Positions 1-7,634 of a stretch of DNA of 64,000 nt are shown piece after piece (within the stretch, counting starts at the first letter, position 1; every line of letters starts with the position of its first letter). The position numbers and the translations under genes were made by a program. The DNA lies in assembly GCA_019510125.1 (NCBI GenBank), contig JAEKKX010000006.1, forward strand, positions 1 to 64,000. The letters run 5' to 3'. The notes beneath the pieces were generated by a model. That model saw only the letters and a list, made by a program, of their open reading frames with translations, was not told the DNA's origin and searched no databases. Origin of the DNA: Lysobacterales bacterium (lineage in GTDB: Bacteria > Pseudomonadota > Gammaproteobacteria > Xanthomonadales > Xanthomonadaceae).

Positions 1-258
1 CCCGGTCCCGCGCCTGCGCCGTCGCCCGCACCCGCACCCGCACCCGCACCTGCACCTGCACCTGCACCTGCGCCCGGCAGTTCGGGCGTCGGCGCCCAGG
101 TTGGCGGCGCGGCGGGCGGCGCGGCGGGCACCGCTGTCGGCACCGCGATCGGCGGCCCGGTCGGCGGTGCGGTGGGCGGGGCCATCGGGGCGGCGGCGGG
201 GTCGGCCATCGGCGGCGCGGTCGAGAGCGGCATCGGCGACCTGTTCCGCGCGCACTGA
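1..258 (+). CDS. C-terminal part of a Pro-Ala / glycine-zipper protein (5' end outside window)
   Basis: The frame is open from the left edge and stops at TGA 256-258, so only the last 85 residues are visible. They begin with a Pro-Ala tract of about a dozen PA units, encoded by CCCGCA/CCTGCA hexamers up to about position 75. A Gly/Ala-rich stretch with GG-x3-GG spacing (GGAVGGAIGAAAGSAIGG) follows, and the protein ends in LFRAH. Such glycine-zipper segments are common in outer-membrane-associated or lipoprotein tails; that is inference here. The PA tract probably acts as a flexible linker and could vary in length through hexamer slippage. Function is not recognisable. Confidence 0.6.
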   Translation, partial: PGPAPAPSPAPAPAPAPAPAPAPAPGSSGVGAQVGGAAGGAAGTAVGTAIGGPVGGAVGGAIGAAAGSAIGGAVESGIGDLFRAH

Positions 259-324
259 GGCGGGGCGACGACCTAGACCTTCGGGCGGTGGCGTGGAAAC
301 GTTGCTCGTGGCAACAATAGGCCG

Positions 325-1053
325 ATGACTTCGCAGACCCCCGCGCCTTCCCCCGACCTGCTCGATTGCGTCGAACTCCAGACCGGCCGACCCGCGCCGG
401 GGCAGGACACGCCCGAGTGGACCATCCTCTGGCTGCACGGCCTCGGCGCCGACGGCAACGATTTCGTGCCGATCGTGCGCGAACTGGTGCGCCCCGACTG
501 GCCGTCGCTGCGCTTCGTGTTCCCGCATGCGCCGGTGCGTCCGGTCACCGTGTTCGGCGGCCAGCGTGTGCGCGCCTGGTACGACATCACCGATTTCGGT
601 TTCGCCAATCGCGGCGACATCGACGGCGTGAACGCCGCCGTCGCGCAGGTCGAGGCGCTGATCGCGCGCGAAGCCGCGCGCGGCGTACCGCCATCGAGAC
701 TCATTCTCGCCGGCTTCTCGCAGGGCGGCGCCGTCGCCCTGGCCACCGGCCTGCGCCGTACCGAGCCGCTGGCCGGCCTGGTCGCGCTCTCGACCTACCT
801 GCCGGCCGGCGAGCGCGCCGCCGAGGCCTTCGTGCCCGGCGCCGAGCGCCAGCCCCTGTTCATGGCCCACGGCGTGGCCGATCCGGTGGTGCCCTTCCTG
901 ATCGGCGAGCGCAGCGTCGCGGTCCTGCGCGGGCTCGGCTTCACGCCCGAATGGCACCCGTATCCCATTGCCCACCACGTGTTTCCGCAGGAAATCAGCG
1001 ATCTCGGCGCGTGGTTGCAGGCCCGGTTCCGGGCCGCGTCCGGACACGGATGA
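325..1053 (+). CDS. Carboxylesterase / phospholipase-type alpha/beta hydrolase
   Basis: A 242-residue cytoplasmic serine hydrolase of the small carboxylesterase/acyl-protein thioesterase family, whose members cleave short-chain esters or thioesters. The catalytic triad is readable: nucleophile Ser132 in GFSQGG, Asp in GVADPVVP and His in IAHHVFPQE. The oxyanion-side motif WLHGLGADGND lies near residues 36-46. Length matches the family (about 220-240), and no signal peptide is seen. The ATG at 325 has no clear Shine-Dalgarno sequence; AACAAT at 313-318 lies where a -10 box would sit for a transcript starting at the ATG. The AlgR-like regulator follows 54 bp downstream on the same strand. Physiological substrate is unknown. 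Confidence 0.85.
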   Translation: MTSQTPAPSPDLLDCVELQTGRPAPGQDTPEWTILWLHGLGADGNDFVPIVRELVRPDWPSLRFVFPHAPVRPVTVFGGQRVRAWYDITDFGFANRGDIDGVNAAVAQVEALIAREAARGVPPSRLILAGFSQGGAVALATGLRRTEPLAGLVALSTYLPAGERAAEAFVPGAERQPLFMAHGVADPVVPFLIGERSVAVLRGLGFTPEWHPYPIAHHVFPQEISDLGAWLQARFRAASGHG

Positions 1054-1107
1054 CCGGGGCGCGAGGGAGCGCTACCATCGACCCATGGGATCAGGCCGCA
1101 CAGTGAC

Positions 1108-1836
1108 GTGAAAGTCCTCATCGCCGACGACGAACCGATGGCCCGCGAGCGCCTGCGCGCACTCCTCGCGGAGCATCCGGACCTTCGGCTGGTGGCCGAG
1201 GCCGCCGACGGCGGCACCGCGCTCGACGCCTGCGCCGAGCACACCCCGGACATCGTGCTCCTCGACATCGCCATGCCCGGGCTGGACGGCCTCGAGGCCG
1301 CACGCCACCTCGCCGATTTCGAGCCGCGCCCGGCGGTGGTGTTCTGCACCGCCTACGACGAGCACGCGCTGTCGGCCTTCGACGCCGCCGCGGTCGATTA
1401 CCTGGTCAAGCCGGTGCGCCGCGAGCGCCTCGCCGTCGCGCTCGACCGCGCCCGCACCTTCGTCGCCGGCCGCACGCCCAAGGCCGAGGTCGCGCCCGGC
1501 AAGCGCCGCACCCACCTGTGCGCCCGCCTGCGCGGCAGCCTGCGCCTGATCGCGATCGAGGACATCCGCTACCTGCACGCCGAGGAGAAATACGTCGTCG
1601 TGCACCACGCCCGCGGCGAGGACCTCATCGAGGAATCGCTGAAGTCGCTGGAAACCGAATTCGCCGAGCGCTTCGTCCGCATCCACCGCAACTGCCTCGT
1701 CGCCCGCGACGAACTGGTCGAACTGCGCCGCGCCGCCGACGGCCGCATCGAGGCCATGCTCCGCCACGGCGAGAAACCGCTCGAAGTCAGCCGCCGCTGC
1801 GTACCGCACCTGCGCGAACTGGTGCGCGCGCTGTAG
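1108..1836 (+). CDS. algR: LytTR-family response regulator (AlgR-like)
   Basis: A 242-residue two-component response regulator that binds DNA. The receiver domain (residues 1-115) has acidic residues D7/D8, phosphoacceptor D53 in LLDIAMPG, T81 and K101 of LVKP. The LytTR DNA-binding domain covers about 138-240 (RLIAIEDIRYLHAEEKYVVV, then FVRIHRNCLV). It starts at GTG 1108. In Pseudomonas the order is sensor kinase algZ, algR, hemC; here hemC also follows within 0.9 kb, which supports the AlgR assignment. No histidine kinase is next to it: an esterase lies upstream and a small hypothetical gene downstream. The partner kinase is therefore either elsewhere or absent. Confidence 0.85.
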   Translation: MKVLIADDEPMARERLRALLAEHPDLRLVAEAADGGTALDACAEHTPDIVLLDIAMPGLDGLEAARHLADFEPRPAVVFCTAYDEHALSAFDAAAVDYLVKPVRRERLAVALDRARTFVAGRTPKAEVAPGKRRTHLCARLRGSLRLIAIEDIRYLHAEEKYVVVHHARGEDLIEESLKSLETEFAERFVRIHRNCLVARDELVELRRAADGRIEAMLRHGEKPLEVSRRCVPHLRELVRAL

Positions 1837-1880
1837 CTGTCTTTGTCCGCGTTTGAAGTGGAAACCAACGGAGGAAGTGC

Positions 1881-2195
1881 ATGGACAAGAAGCGATTGGA
1901 TCCCGAGATGGTGCAGAGAGCCTCCAAGGCGATCGAGGAACCGGAAGTCCAGGAGATGCTCAAACGCCTGTCGAATTATGGGCTCGGCATATTTCTTCCC
2001 CACATGCACTTACCGGAGGGCGGATTCTCCCCGCTTCCTGCGGGGACAGTCTCGCTCGAAAAGGATCTTCAGGTCAGTTTCGTGGATGAATCCGATCCGG
2101 AGATCGTCGATGCCGCTCCGGTCGGCTGGCGATGGGACGAGTCTGCGAAAGCCGTCGTTGTTTGCGTCCAGTGTTCAAAGACGTATCACCATTGA
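1881..2195 (+). CDS. Small hypothetical protein (104 aa)
   Basis: A 104-residue predicted cytoplasmic protein starting at ATG 1881 with a good ribosome binding site (GGAGG at 1870-1874). It is hydrophilic at the N-terminus (about residues 1-32) and has an LPEGGFSPLP segment in the middle. It ends in AVVVCVQCSKTYHH, where a CxxC pair and the final His residues could bind a metal. Codon use is less GC-biased than in its neighbours, so it may be a recent acquisition or a fast-evolving gene. No family was recognised. It is followed directly by a REP-rich spacer. Confidence 0.6.
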   Translation: MDKKRLDPEMVQRASKAIEEPEVQEMLKRLSNYGLGIFLPHMHLPEGGFSPLPAGTVSLEKDLQVSFVDESDPEIVDAAPVGWRWDESAKAVVVCVQCSKTYHH

Positions 2196-2690
2196 GGGCG
2201 CGTTGTAGGGTGGGCCAAGGCCCGCATGACGGCGCCCGGGACCTTCTCCGTGGGAGCGACGGAAGTCGCGACGGGCTGCGGATGGGCGCTCCTCGCATCG
2301 TCGCGACTTCCGTCGCTCCTACAGGAGAGCACCGTAGGGCGGGCTCAAGCCCGCCGAATGGGCGGGACGGGTCTGAGTCGGCGCGCCGCTGCAGTGACAA
2401 GCAGTTTCGATCGACGTTCGGAATGACGGACGAGTCGCAATGACGGGCTTGAGCCCGCCCTGCTCCGGGTTGCGGACAGGCGCTCTTCGCATCGTCGCGA
2501 CTTCCGTCGCTCCTACAGGAAGGGGCGCGAGCAGAGCGCCGTAGGGGGCGCTTGAGCGCGTTGCAGGGTGGGCCAAGGCCTGCATGACGGCTCCCGGGAC
2601 CTTCTCCGTGGGAGCGACGGAAGTCGCGACGGGCTGCGGACAGGCATTCTTCGCATCGTCGCGACTTCCGTCGCTCCTGCAGGAGAGGGT
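2196..2690. repeat. REP-rich spacer upstream of hemC, with a 129-bp direct duplication
   Basis: A gene-free stretch of about 500 bp filled with palindromes. REP-like units with core GGAGCGACGGAAGTCGCGAC lie on the plus strand at 2250-2272 and 2608-2630, and inverted at 2300-2322, 2494-2516 and 2658-2680. The block 2201-2329 is repeated at 2559-2687 without indels and with about ten mismatches by eye. Each copy holds a facing pair of REPs, a BIME-like arrangement. A second palindrome type, GGCGGGC-(2 to 4 nt)-GCCCGCC, occurs at about 2208-2225, 2338-2356, 2443-2460 and 2567-2583. No gene is supported inside. Confidence 0.85.
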
Positions 2691-2703
2691 TCGGGCGACC
2701 CCA

Positions 2704-2712
2704 TGCGATAAT
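2704..2712 (+). promoter_or_regulatory. Extended -10 promoter element of hemC (probable leaderless start)
   Basis: TGC followed by GATAAT (2707-2712) forms an extended -10 element. The last T is 7 bases before the A of the hemC ATG at 2719, so transcription would begin at the start codon. No Shine-Dalgarno sequence lies within the usual distance. No good -35 hexamer is visible, as is common for extended -10 promoters. Confidence 0.45.
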
Positions 2713-2718
2713 CCGGCC

Positions 2719-3627
2719 ATGACGACCCTTCGCATCGCGACCCGCAAGAGCCCGCTGGCGCTCTGGCAGACCGAACACGTGGCCGACCGGTTGCGTGCGC
2801 TGCATCCCGGCCTGGCCATCGAACTGGTGCCGCTGTCCACCCGCGGCGACGAGGTGCTGGATCGCTCGCTGGCCGCGGTCGGCGGCAAGGGGCTGTTCCT
2901 CAAGGAACTGGAGGAAGCGATGCTCCGCGGCGACGCCGACTGCGCGGTGCATTCGCTGAAGGACGTGCCGATGGAACTCGAAGGCCCGTTCGTGCTGCCC
3001 GCCATCCTCGAACGCGCGGACCACGCCGACGCCTTCGTCAGCAACCGCTTCGACGGCATCGACGCGCTGCCGCCCGGCGCGCGGGTCGGCAGTTCGTCGC
3101 TGCGCCGCCAGGCGCAACTGCGCGCGCTGCGGCCGGATCTCGAGATCGTCGACCTGCGCGGCAACGTCAACACCCGGCTGGCCAAGCTCGACGCCGGCGA
3201 CTACGACGCGATCCTGCTCGCCTGCGCCGGCCTGCAGCGGCTGGGCTTCGACGCGCGCATCCGCGCGCGGCTGGACGCGCCGGCGTGGCTGCCCGCGCCC
3301 GCGCAGGGCGCGATCGCGATCGAATGCCGCGAGGACGATGCCGCCACCCGCGCGCTGTGCGCCGCGCTCAACCATGCGCCGACCCGCGCCTGCGTCGAGG
3401 CCGAGCGCGCGATGAACCGCGCGCTGCACGGCAGTTGCCAGGTGCCGGTCGCGGCGTTCGCGCACCACATCGAAGGCGGCCTGCACCTGGTCGGCCAGGT
3501 CGGCTCGGTCGAGGACGGCCGTGCGGTGCGCAGCGAGGCGACCGGCGACGATCCCGACGCGCTCGGCCGGCTGGTCGCGCAGCAGTTGCTGGAGCAGGGC
3601 GCCGGCGCGTTCATCGCCGGGCGCTGA
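2719..3627 (+). CDS. hemC: Hydroxymethylbilane synthase (porphobilinogen deaminase)
   Basis: A 302-residue cytoplasmic enzyme that polymerises four porphobilinogens into hydroxymethylbilane in tetrapyrrole synthesis. Diagnostic motifs are the N-terminal [13 protein letters not shown], the [11 protein letters not shown] block, [12 protein letters not shown] with the catalytic Asp, [11 protein letters not shown] and [13 protein letters not shown]. Cys240 in the GSCQVP loop is the attachment site of the dipyrromethane cofactor. Length matches the family (about 300-315). The frame is open upstream into the REP spacer, but homology begins at [11 protein letters not shown], so ATG 2719 is the start. 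hemD does not follow; the next genes are convergent. Confidence 0.97.
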   Translation: MTTLRIATRKSPLALWQTEHVADRLRALHPGLAIELVPLSTRGDEVLDRSLAAVGGKGLFLKELEEAMLRGDADCAVHSLKDVPMELEGPFVLPAILERADHADAFVSNRFDGIDALPPGARVGSSSLRRQAQLRALRPDLEIVDLRGNVNTRLAKLDAGDYDAILLACAGLQRLGFDARIRARLDAPAWLPAPAQGAIAIECREDDAATRALCAALNHAPTRACVEAERAMNRALHGSCQVPVAAFAHHIEGGLHLVGQVGSVEDGRAVRSEATGDDPDALGRLVAQQLLEQGAGAFIAGR

Positions 3628-3741
3628 GCCATTCGACGTCCCGGCGCGGGTCCTGGCCCGCCATTGCGGCATGCCCGATGGTCTCGTATGCGGATCGAAG
3701 CTGCTTCGATCAACTTTCGTTGTCGCCGGAACCGCCGCGAC

Positions 3742-3759
3742 GGCGGGCCAAGGCCCGCC
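3742..3759. terminator. Palindrome between convergent hemC and the oxidoreductase operon
   Basis: A perfect 8-bp stem GGCGGGCC, AA loop, GGCCCGCC lies between the ends of two convergent genes. It has no T-tract, so use as a bidirectional terminator is inferred. The same palindrome recurs in the 2.2-2.6 kb spacer and after the prolyl oligopeptidase gene, so it may instead be a dispersed repeat. Confidence 0.4.
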
Positions 3760-3781
3760 CTGCGAAAGCATTTCGGCCGGC

Positions 3782-4711
3782 TCAGTAATACAGCGACACC
3801 ACGTGCTTCGCTTCGGCGAAGAACAGCCAGCGTTCGACGATCGCGCCGAGCTGGAACGCGATCGCCGCCGCGACCAGCGCCGGCAGCGTCGCCGACGGCA
3901 GCGCCCAGGCGACCGCCGCGCACAGCGCCGGCAGCAGCGCGAACAGCGCCAGCGCGATGCGGCGCAGCTTCGCCGCATGCTTGCGGGCCAGCGCGAAGCC
4001 CATCTCGCGCGCGACGTAGGTGGCGTCCGTGCTCGGCCCCTCGAACACCGAGACGTCGCGTCCGGGCAGGCCGACCGCGTCGCCCCGCGTGAACGGCAGC
4101 GGCGTGCGATCCAGATCGTGCCAGTAGCGGCGCTTCAGCACCGCCAGCGCCAGCGGCCCCAGCACCAGCAGCGCGGCGACCACCTGCGACCAGAGCGGCG
4201 GCAGCAGCACGCACGCCCGGAACGGGAACAGTCCGCCGACCAGCGCGAAGCCGAGGTAGCCCGGCACGACGAGGCGATGCCGCCACGCCGGGATCGGCGG
4301 CAGCGAGGCGTAGATCATCGCCGTGCAGTACACCGCCGCGAGCGACAGCGCGGCCAGCAGCGCGGCCGCCACGCTCCCTGCCGCGGCACGACCAGGAAAC
4401 ATCAGCCCGGCGAAGGTCGCCAGCGCCGCGGCCAGCGCCGCGACCGACGCCACGCCCTCGCGCGACATCCACGACGAGCGCCACTGCGAGAACGCGCGCC
4501 ACACCCGCAGCGGCCTGCCGAGGTGCCACAGCGACGCGATCACGCCGGCGGCGACCAGCGCCGCGCCGAGGATCAGCCCGATCGCCCAGCCGATCGGCTC
4601 GAACGGCGTCAGCATCCGCGCCGCGGCGATGCGCAGGCCGAGCCAGCACCACAGCCCGAAGCCGGTGCCCGAGAGCGTGGTGAACAGGATCACCGAGAAC
4701 GCCGGCCTCAT
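3782..4711 (-). CDS. DmsC/SoeC-like membrane anchor subunit of a molybdopterin oxidoreductase
   Basis: A 309-residue polytopic membrane protein (about eight hydrophobic helices) of the DMSO-reductase anchor family, which passes electrons between the quinone pool and the Fe-S subunit. It opens with PAFSVILFTTLSGTGFGLWCWLG. Family-like features include LWHLGRPLRVWRAFSQWRSSWMSREG and, near the C-terminus, IVERWLFFAEAKHVVSLYY. The start ATG (4711) overlaps the stop of the ferredoxin-like subunit by 4 bp (ATGA), so the two are translationally coupled. It is the last gene of the five-gene operon. No Tat substrate is seen upstream, which favours a SoeABC-like cytoplasm-facing complex over DmsABC. 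Confidence 0.85.
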   Translation of the reverse strand: MRPAFSVILFTTLSGTGFGLWCWLGLRIAAARMLTPFEPIGWAIGLILGAALVAAGVIASLWHLGRPLRVWRAFSQWRSSWMSREGVASVAALAAALATFAGLMFPGRAAAGSVAAALLAALSLAAVYCTAMIYASLPPIPAWRHRLVVPGYLGFALVGGLFPFRACVLLPPLWSQVVAALLVLGPLALAVLKRRYWHDLDRTPLPFTRGDAVGLPGRDVSVFEGPSTDATYVAREMGFALARKHAAKLRRIALALFALLPALCAAVAWALPSATLPALVAAAIAFQLGAIVERWLFFAEAKHVVSLYY

Positions 4712-5556
4712 CGCGACAGCACCCGGTCCAGCCAGCGCAGCAGCGGCGGCAGCCGCGTCGCGTCGAACGCGTCGTCCGGCGCGGGCGCGGACGCCTCCCC
4801 GCCGGCGCGGCGCGGCCGCTGCGGCAGGTAGCGGTTGACCGGCGCGTAGCCGAGCTCGGGCATCGGCGCGACGCCGCCGCGCTCGGCGACGAGTCGCGAC
4901 ACTTTCGACCCCGGATCGCCGAGATCGCCGAAATGCCGCGCGCCGGTCGGGCAGGCCTGCACGCAGGCGGGCACGCGCTCGGATTCGGGCAGGTGCGCGT
5001 TGTAGATCCGGTCGACGCAGAGCGTGCACTTCTTCATCGTGCCCGTCGTGTCGCTGTATTCGCGGGCGCCGTAGGGACAGGCCCAACTGCACAGCTTGCA
5101 GCCGATGCACTTGTCGTCGTCGACCAGCACGATGCCGTCCTCGGCGCGCTTGAAGCTGGCGCCGGTCGGGCAGACGGTGACGCAGGCCGGCGTCTCGCAG
5201 TGCAGGCAACTGCGCGGGAAATGCAGGGTCATCGCCGGTTGTGTCTCCCGTTTCCCGTCGGGAGAGGAGCCGGGGGCGAGGGTCGGTCCGCCGGAAGCGC
5301 AACCGGGCCTCTTTGCCTCATCCGCCTTTCGGGCACCTGCTTCCACGGGGGGAAGGACCTCCGGCGCGACCTCGTAGCTGTGGACCCGGTTGAACCACAC
5401 GCCCGACGGCGCGTCGCCGTAGGGATCGGTGTCGGGGCCGGCGGCCTCGGCGTTCCACTGCTTGCAGCTCACCGCGCAGGCGTGGCAGCCGACGCAGGTG
5501 TCGAGGTCGATCACCAGTCCCAGCTTCTTCTTCGAGGGCGGCGGCAGGTCGGTCAC
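4708..5556 (-). CDS. Four-cluster [4Fe-4S] electron-transfer subunit (DmsB/SoeB-like)
   Basis: A 282-residue ferredoxin-like subunit linking the molybdenum subunit to the membrane anchor. Four cysteine groups are visible: C21-x2-C24-x2-C27-x3-C31, then CLHCETPACVTVCPTGA, CIGCKLCSWACPYGA and CTLC with the distal CVQACPTGA, enough for four [4Fe-4S] clusters. Residues about 72-107 (EAGARKADEAKRPGCASGG and on) are a low-complexity stretch between the first two groups. It coincides with a palindromic DNA element and looks like an in-frame insertion. The C-terminal 50 residues are proline/arginine rich. It follows the SLC13 gene after a 99-bp gap and overlaps the anchor gene by 4 bp. Confidence 0.88.
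   Translation of the reverse strand: MTDLPPPSKKKLGLVIDLDTCVGCHACAVSCKQWNAEAAGPDTDPYGDAPSGVWFNRVHSYEVAPEVLPPVEAGARKADEAKRPGCASGGPTLAPGSSPDGKRETQPAMTLHFPRSCLHCETPACVTVCPTGASFKRAEDGIVLVDDDKCIGCKLCSWACPYGAREYSDTTGTMKKCTLCVDRIYNAHLPESERVPACVQACPTGARHFGDLGDPGSKVSRLVAERGGVAPMPELGYAPVNRYLPQRPRRAGGEASAPAPDDAFDATRLPPLLRWLDRVLSR
5235..5345 (-). repeat. Palindromic element inserted in frame in the Fe-S subunit gene
   Basis: TCTCCCG (5244-5250) and CGGGAGA (5259-5265) form a 7-bp stem, next to a GGCGAGGGTC-type flank. This resembles the CCCTCACCCC...CTCTCCC...GGGAGAGG elements scattered between genes in xanthomonads. The encoded residues (about 72-107 of the subunit) match nothing expected between the first and second cysteine groups. 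That they are an insertion is inferred from lack of family resemblance plus the palindrome. Confidence 0.5.
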
Positions 5557-5620
5557 GGCGTCGGCATCAACACGGGTGGCGTCGGAAGGAGCGGCTTGGG
5601 AACGGGCAGCGTGGAATGGT

Positions 5621-5665
5621 CGGCTTCAAAAGCGTCGGCTTCAAAACGGGCGGCTTCAAAACGGA
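5621..5665. repeat. Three 15-bp tandem repeats spanning the SLC13 stop codon
   Basis: CGGCTTCAAAA plus a four-base variable tail occurs at 5621, 5636 and 5651, exactly 15 bp apart. The third copy contains the TGA stop of the SLC13 permease gene (5656-5658, minus strand). The rest of the 99-bp gap before the Fe-S subunit gene holds no gene. Confidence 0.7.
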
Positions 5666-7419
5666 AAGTACCGCGGGATCAGCACCACCGCCATGATCCA
5701 GAACAGCACGTTGAGCGGCAGTCCGATCTTCGGGAAATCCGAGAACCGGTAGCCGGCGGCGGTGTAGACCATGGTGTTGGTCTGGTAGCCGACCGGGGTC
5801 GCGAAACTGGTCGAGGCCGCGAACGCCACCGCGACGATGAACGGCTTGGCGTCGACGCCGAGCGCGTCGGCGGCCGACATCGCGATCGGCACCACCAGCA
5901 CCGCCGCGGCGTTGTTGCTCATCACCTCGGTGAGAATGGCGGTGAGCAGGTAGACCGCGGCCAGCGTCGCCACCGGGCCGAAGCCGCCGATCCAGCCCAG
6001 CGCATGCTTCGCCACCCAGTCCGCGCCGCCGGAGTTCTGCAGCGCGATGCCCAGCGGCAGCACGCCGGCGAGCAGCACCACCACCCGCCAGTCGATCGCG
6101 GCGTAGGCCTCTTCCGGTTCGAGGCAGCGCAGCATCACCAGCACCGCGCAGCCCAGCAGCGAGGAGGCGACGATCGGCATCCAGCCCAGCGCGGCGACCC
6201 CGATCGCGGCCGCCATCACCAGCAGCGAGGTGATCGCGCGGCGGCGGTCGATGCCCGGCTGCTTGCGGCGATTGAGCACGACCACGCCCGGATCGGCGCG
6301 CAGGTCCTCCAGCGCGCCGGCCGACGCATCCACCAGCAGGATGTCGCCCACCGCCAGCGGGATCCGATCGACCGGCAGCCGCGGCGCCGCCGCCGTGCGC
6401 TGCAGGCCGTGCACGCGCACCCGGTAGACGTGGCCGAAGCGCAACTGCGACAGCGAACGGCCGATCAGGGTCGAACCCGGCGCGACCATCACCTCGGCGT
6501 GCAGGCGGGTCTCTTCCGGGGCGCCGTCGAGGTCCGCGGCCACGCGATCGTGCAGCAGGTGCAGTTGCCGGCGCAGGCGCTGGATCTCGTTCCAGTCGCC
6601 GCGGATCAGCAGGTGGTCGCCGGCGGCGATGGTCTCGGTGCGCGGACTGTCGACCGCGCGCCTGTCGCGGAAGATCTCCAGCAGGAACGCGTCCTTCACC
6701 TCCACCGGCAGCGCGACGCTGCCGGTGCGGCCGACCAGCGGCGACTTTTCCGGCACGAGCAGTTCGACCAGGTAGCGGCCGCGGTGTTCGTCGGCGCCGA
6801 GGTCCGGCACGCCGAGGTCCGGCAGCAGGAAGCGCTGCGCGACCAGCATGTAGACGGTGCCGGCGACCACGAACCACAGCCCCAGCGGCGCGAAGTCGAA
6901 CAGGGCGAACCCGGGGTGGCCGGCCTTGCGCGCGAGCGCGTCCACCAGCAGGTTGGTCGAGGTGCCGATCAACGTGCACACGCCGCCGAACTGCGAGGCG
7001 TAGGACAGCGGGATCAGGTATTTCGACGGCGCGCGGCCCTGCGCGACCACCGTGGTCAGCACCAGCGGCAGGAACACCGCGACGATGGCGGTGTTGTTGA
7101 TGAAGGCCGACGCGAACGCGACCATCAGCATCATCAGCAGGGTGAGCAGCCACGGCCAGCGCACGCGCTGGAGCAGTTCGCCCAGCCCGCGCAGCACGCC
7201 GCTGCGCTTGAGGCCGGCGCTGAGCACGAACATCGCCGCGACGGTCAACGTGGCCTCGCTGCTGAAGCCCGACAGCGCCTCGCCGGTCGTGACCACGCCG
7301 AAGACCAGCAGGCCGGAGAGGATCAGGATCGCGATCACGTCCACCGGCAGCTTCTCGCTGACGAACAGCGCGACCGCGCCGGCCAGCACCAGCAGGGTGA
7401 TCATCAGGTCGGCGCTCAT
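5656..7419 (-). CDS. SLC13/DASS-type anion permease with two RCK_C (TrkA_C) domains
   Basis: A 587-residue inner-membrane transporter. An N-terminal helix bundle (about 1-180) contains the family signatures AFINNTAIVAVFLPLV and GGVCTLIGTSTNLLV. Two soluble TrkA_C-like regions follow (about 200-290 and 300-380; phrases AIAAGDHLLIRGDW and PLAVGDILLVDASAG). A second bundle (about 395-587) contains TEVMSNNAAAVLVVP and ATPVGYQTNTMVY. Relatives carry sulfate, dicarboxylates or other anions. Its position inside a molybdopterin oxidoreductase operon, overlapping the preceding small gene by 4 bp, suggests it moves the enzyme's substrate or product; if the enzyme oxidises sulfite, export of sulfate or uptake of a sulfur anion fits. 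That link is inference. Confidence 0.82.
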   Translation of the reverse strand: MSADLMITLLVLAGAVALFVSEKLPVDVIAILILSGLLVFGVVTTGEALSGFSSEATLTVAAMFVLSAGLKRSGVLRGLGELLQRVRWPWLLTLLMMLMVAFASAFINNTAIVAVFLPLVLTTVVAQGRAPSKYLIPLSYASQFGGVCTLIGTSTNLLVDALARKAGHPGFALFDFAPLGLWFVVAGTVYMLVAQRFLLPDLGVPDLGADEHRGRYLVELLVPEKSPLVGRTGSVALPVEVKDAFLLEIFRDRRAVDSPRTETIAAGDHLLIRGDWNEIQRLRRQLHLLHDRVAADLDGAPEETRLHAEVMVAPGSTLIGRSLSQLRFGHVYRVRVHGLQRTAAAPRLPVDRIPLAVGDILLVDASAGALEDLRADPGVVVLNRRKQPGIDRRRAITSLLVMAAAIGVAALGWMPIVASSLLGCAVLVMLRCLEPEEAYAAIDWRVVVLLAGVLPLGIALQNSGGADWVAKHALGWIGGFGPVATLAAVYLLTAILTEVMSNNAAAVLVVPIAMSAADALGVDAKPFIVAVAFAASTSFATPVGYQTNTMVYTAAGYRFSDFPKIGLPLNVLFWIMAVVLIPRYFPF

Positions 7420-7634
7420 GCGCGGCCTCCCCGTGCGAGCAGGCCGAGGCCGAGGATGGCGGCGGCGAGGGCCAGCGCCGCGGCGACCGGCCACGCCGGA
7501 AGCGCCCACGCGGCATCGGCGGGCGCAGGCCCGGCATCGGCCGCGCGCAGCACCTGCCACAGGCAGTACAGGCTGCCGACCTTCGCCAGTGCGATGCAGG
7601 CCCAGCCGGCGGCACGCAGCGCGCGCGGGGTCAT
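7416..7634 (-). CDS. Small two-helix membrane protein of the oxidoreductase operon
   Basis: A 72-residue protein with two hydrophobic segments: about 6-30 (AAGWACIALAKVGSLYCLWQV) is split here as residues 8-28, and about 47-67 is the Ala/Leu-rich second helix. They are joined by a Pro/Ala-rich loop. Its ATG (7634) overlaps the stop of the molybdenum subunit gene by 4 bp, and its stop overlaps the permease start by 4 bp. Double overlap within an operon argues that it is a real gene translated in concert with both. It could be an accessory subunit of the permease or enzyme. No family was recognised. Confidence 0.7.
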   Translation of the reverse strand: MTPRALRAAGWACIALAKVGSLYCLWQVLRAADAGPAPADAAWALPAWPVAAALALAAAILGLGLLARGGRA

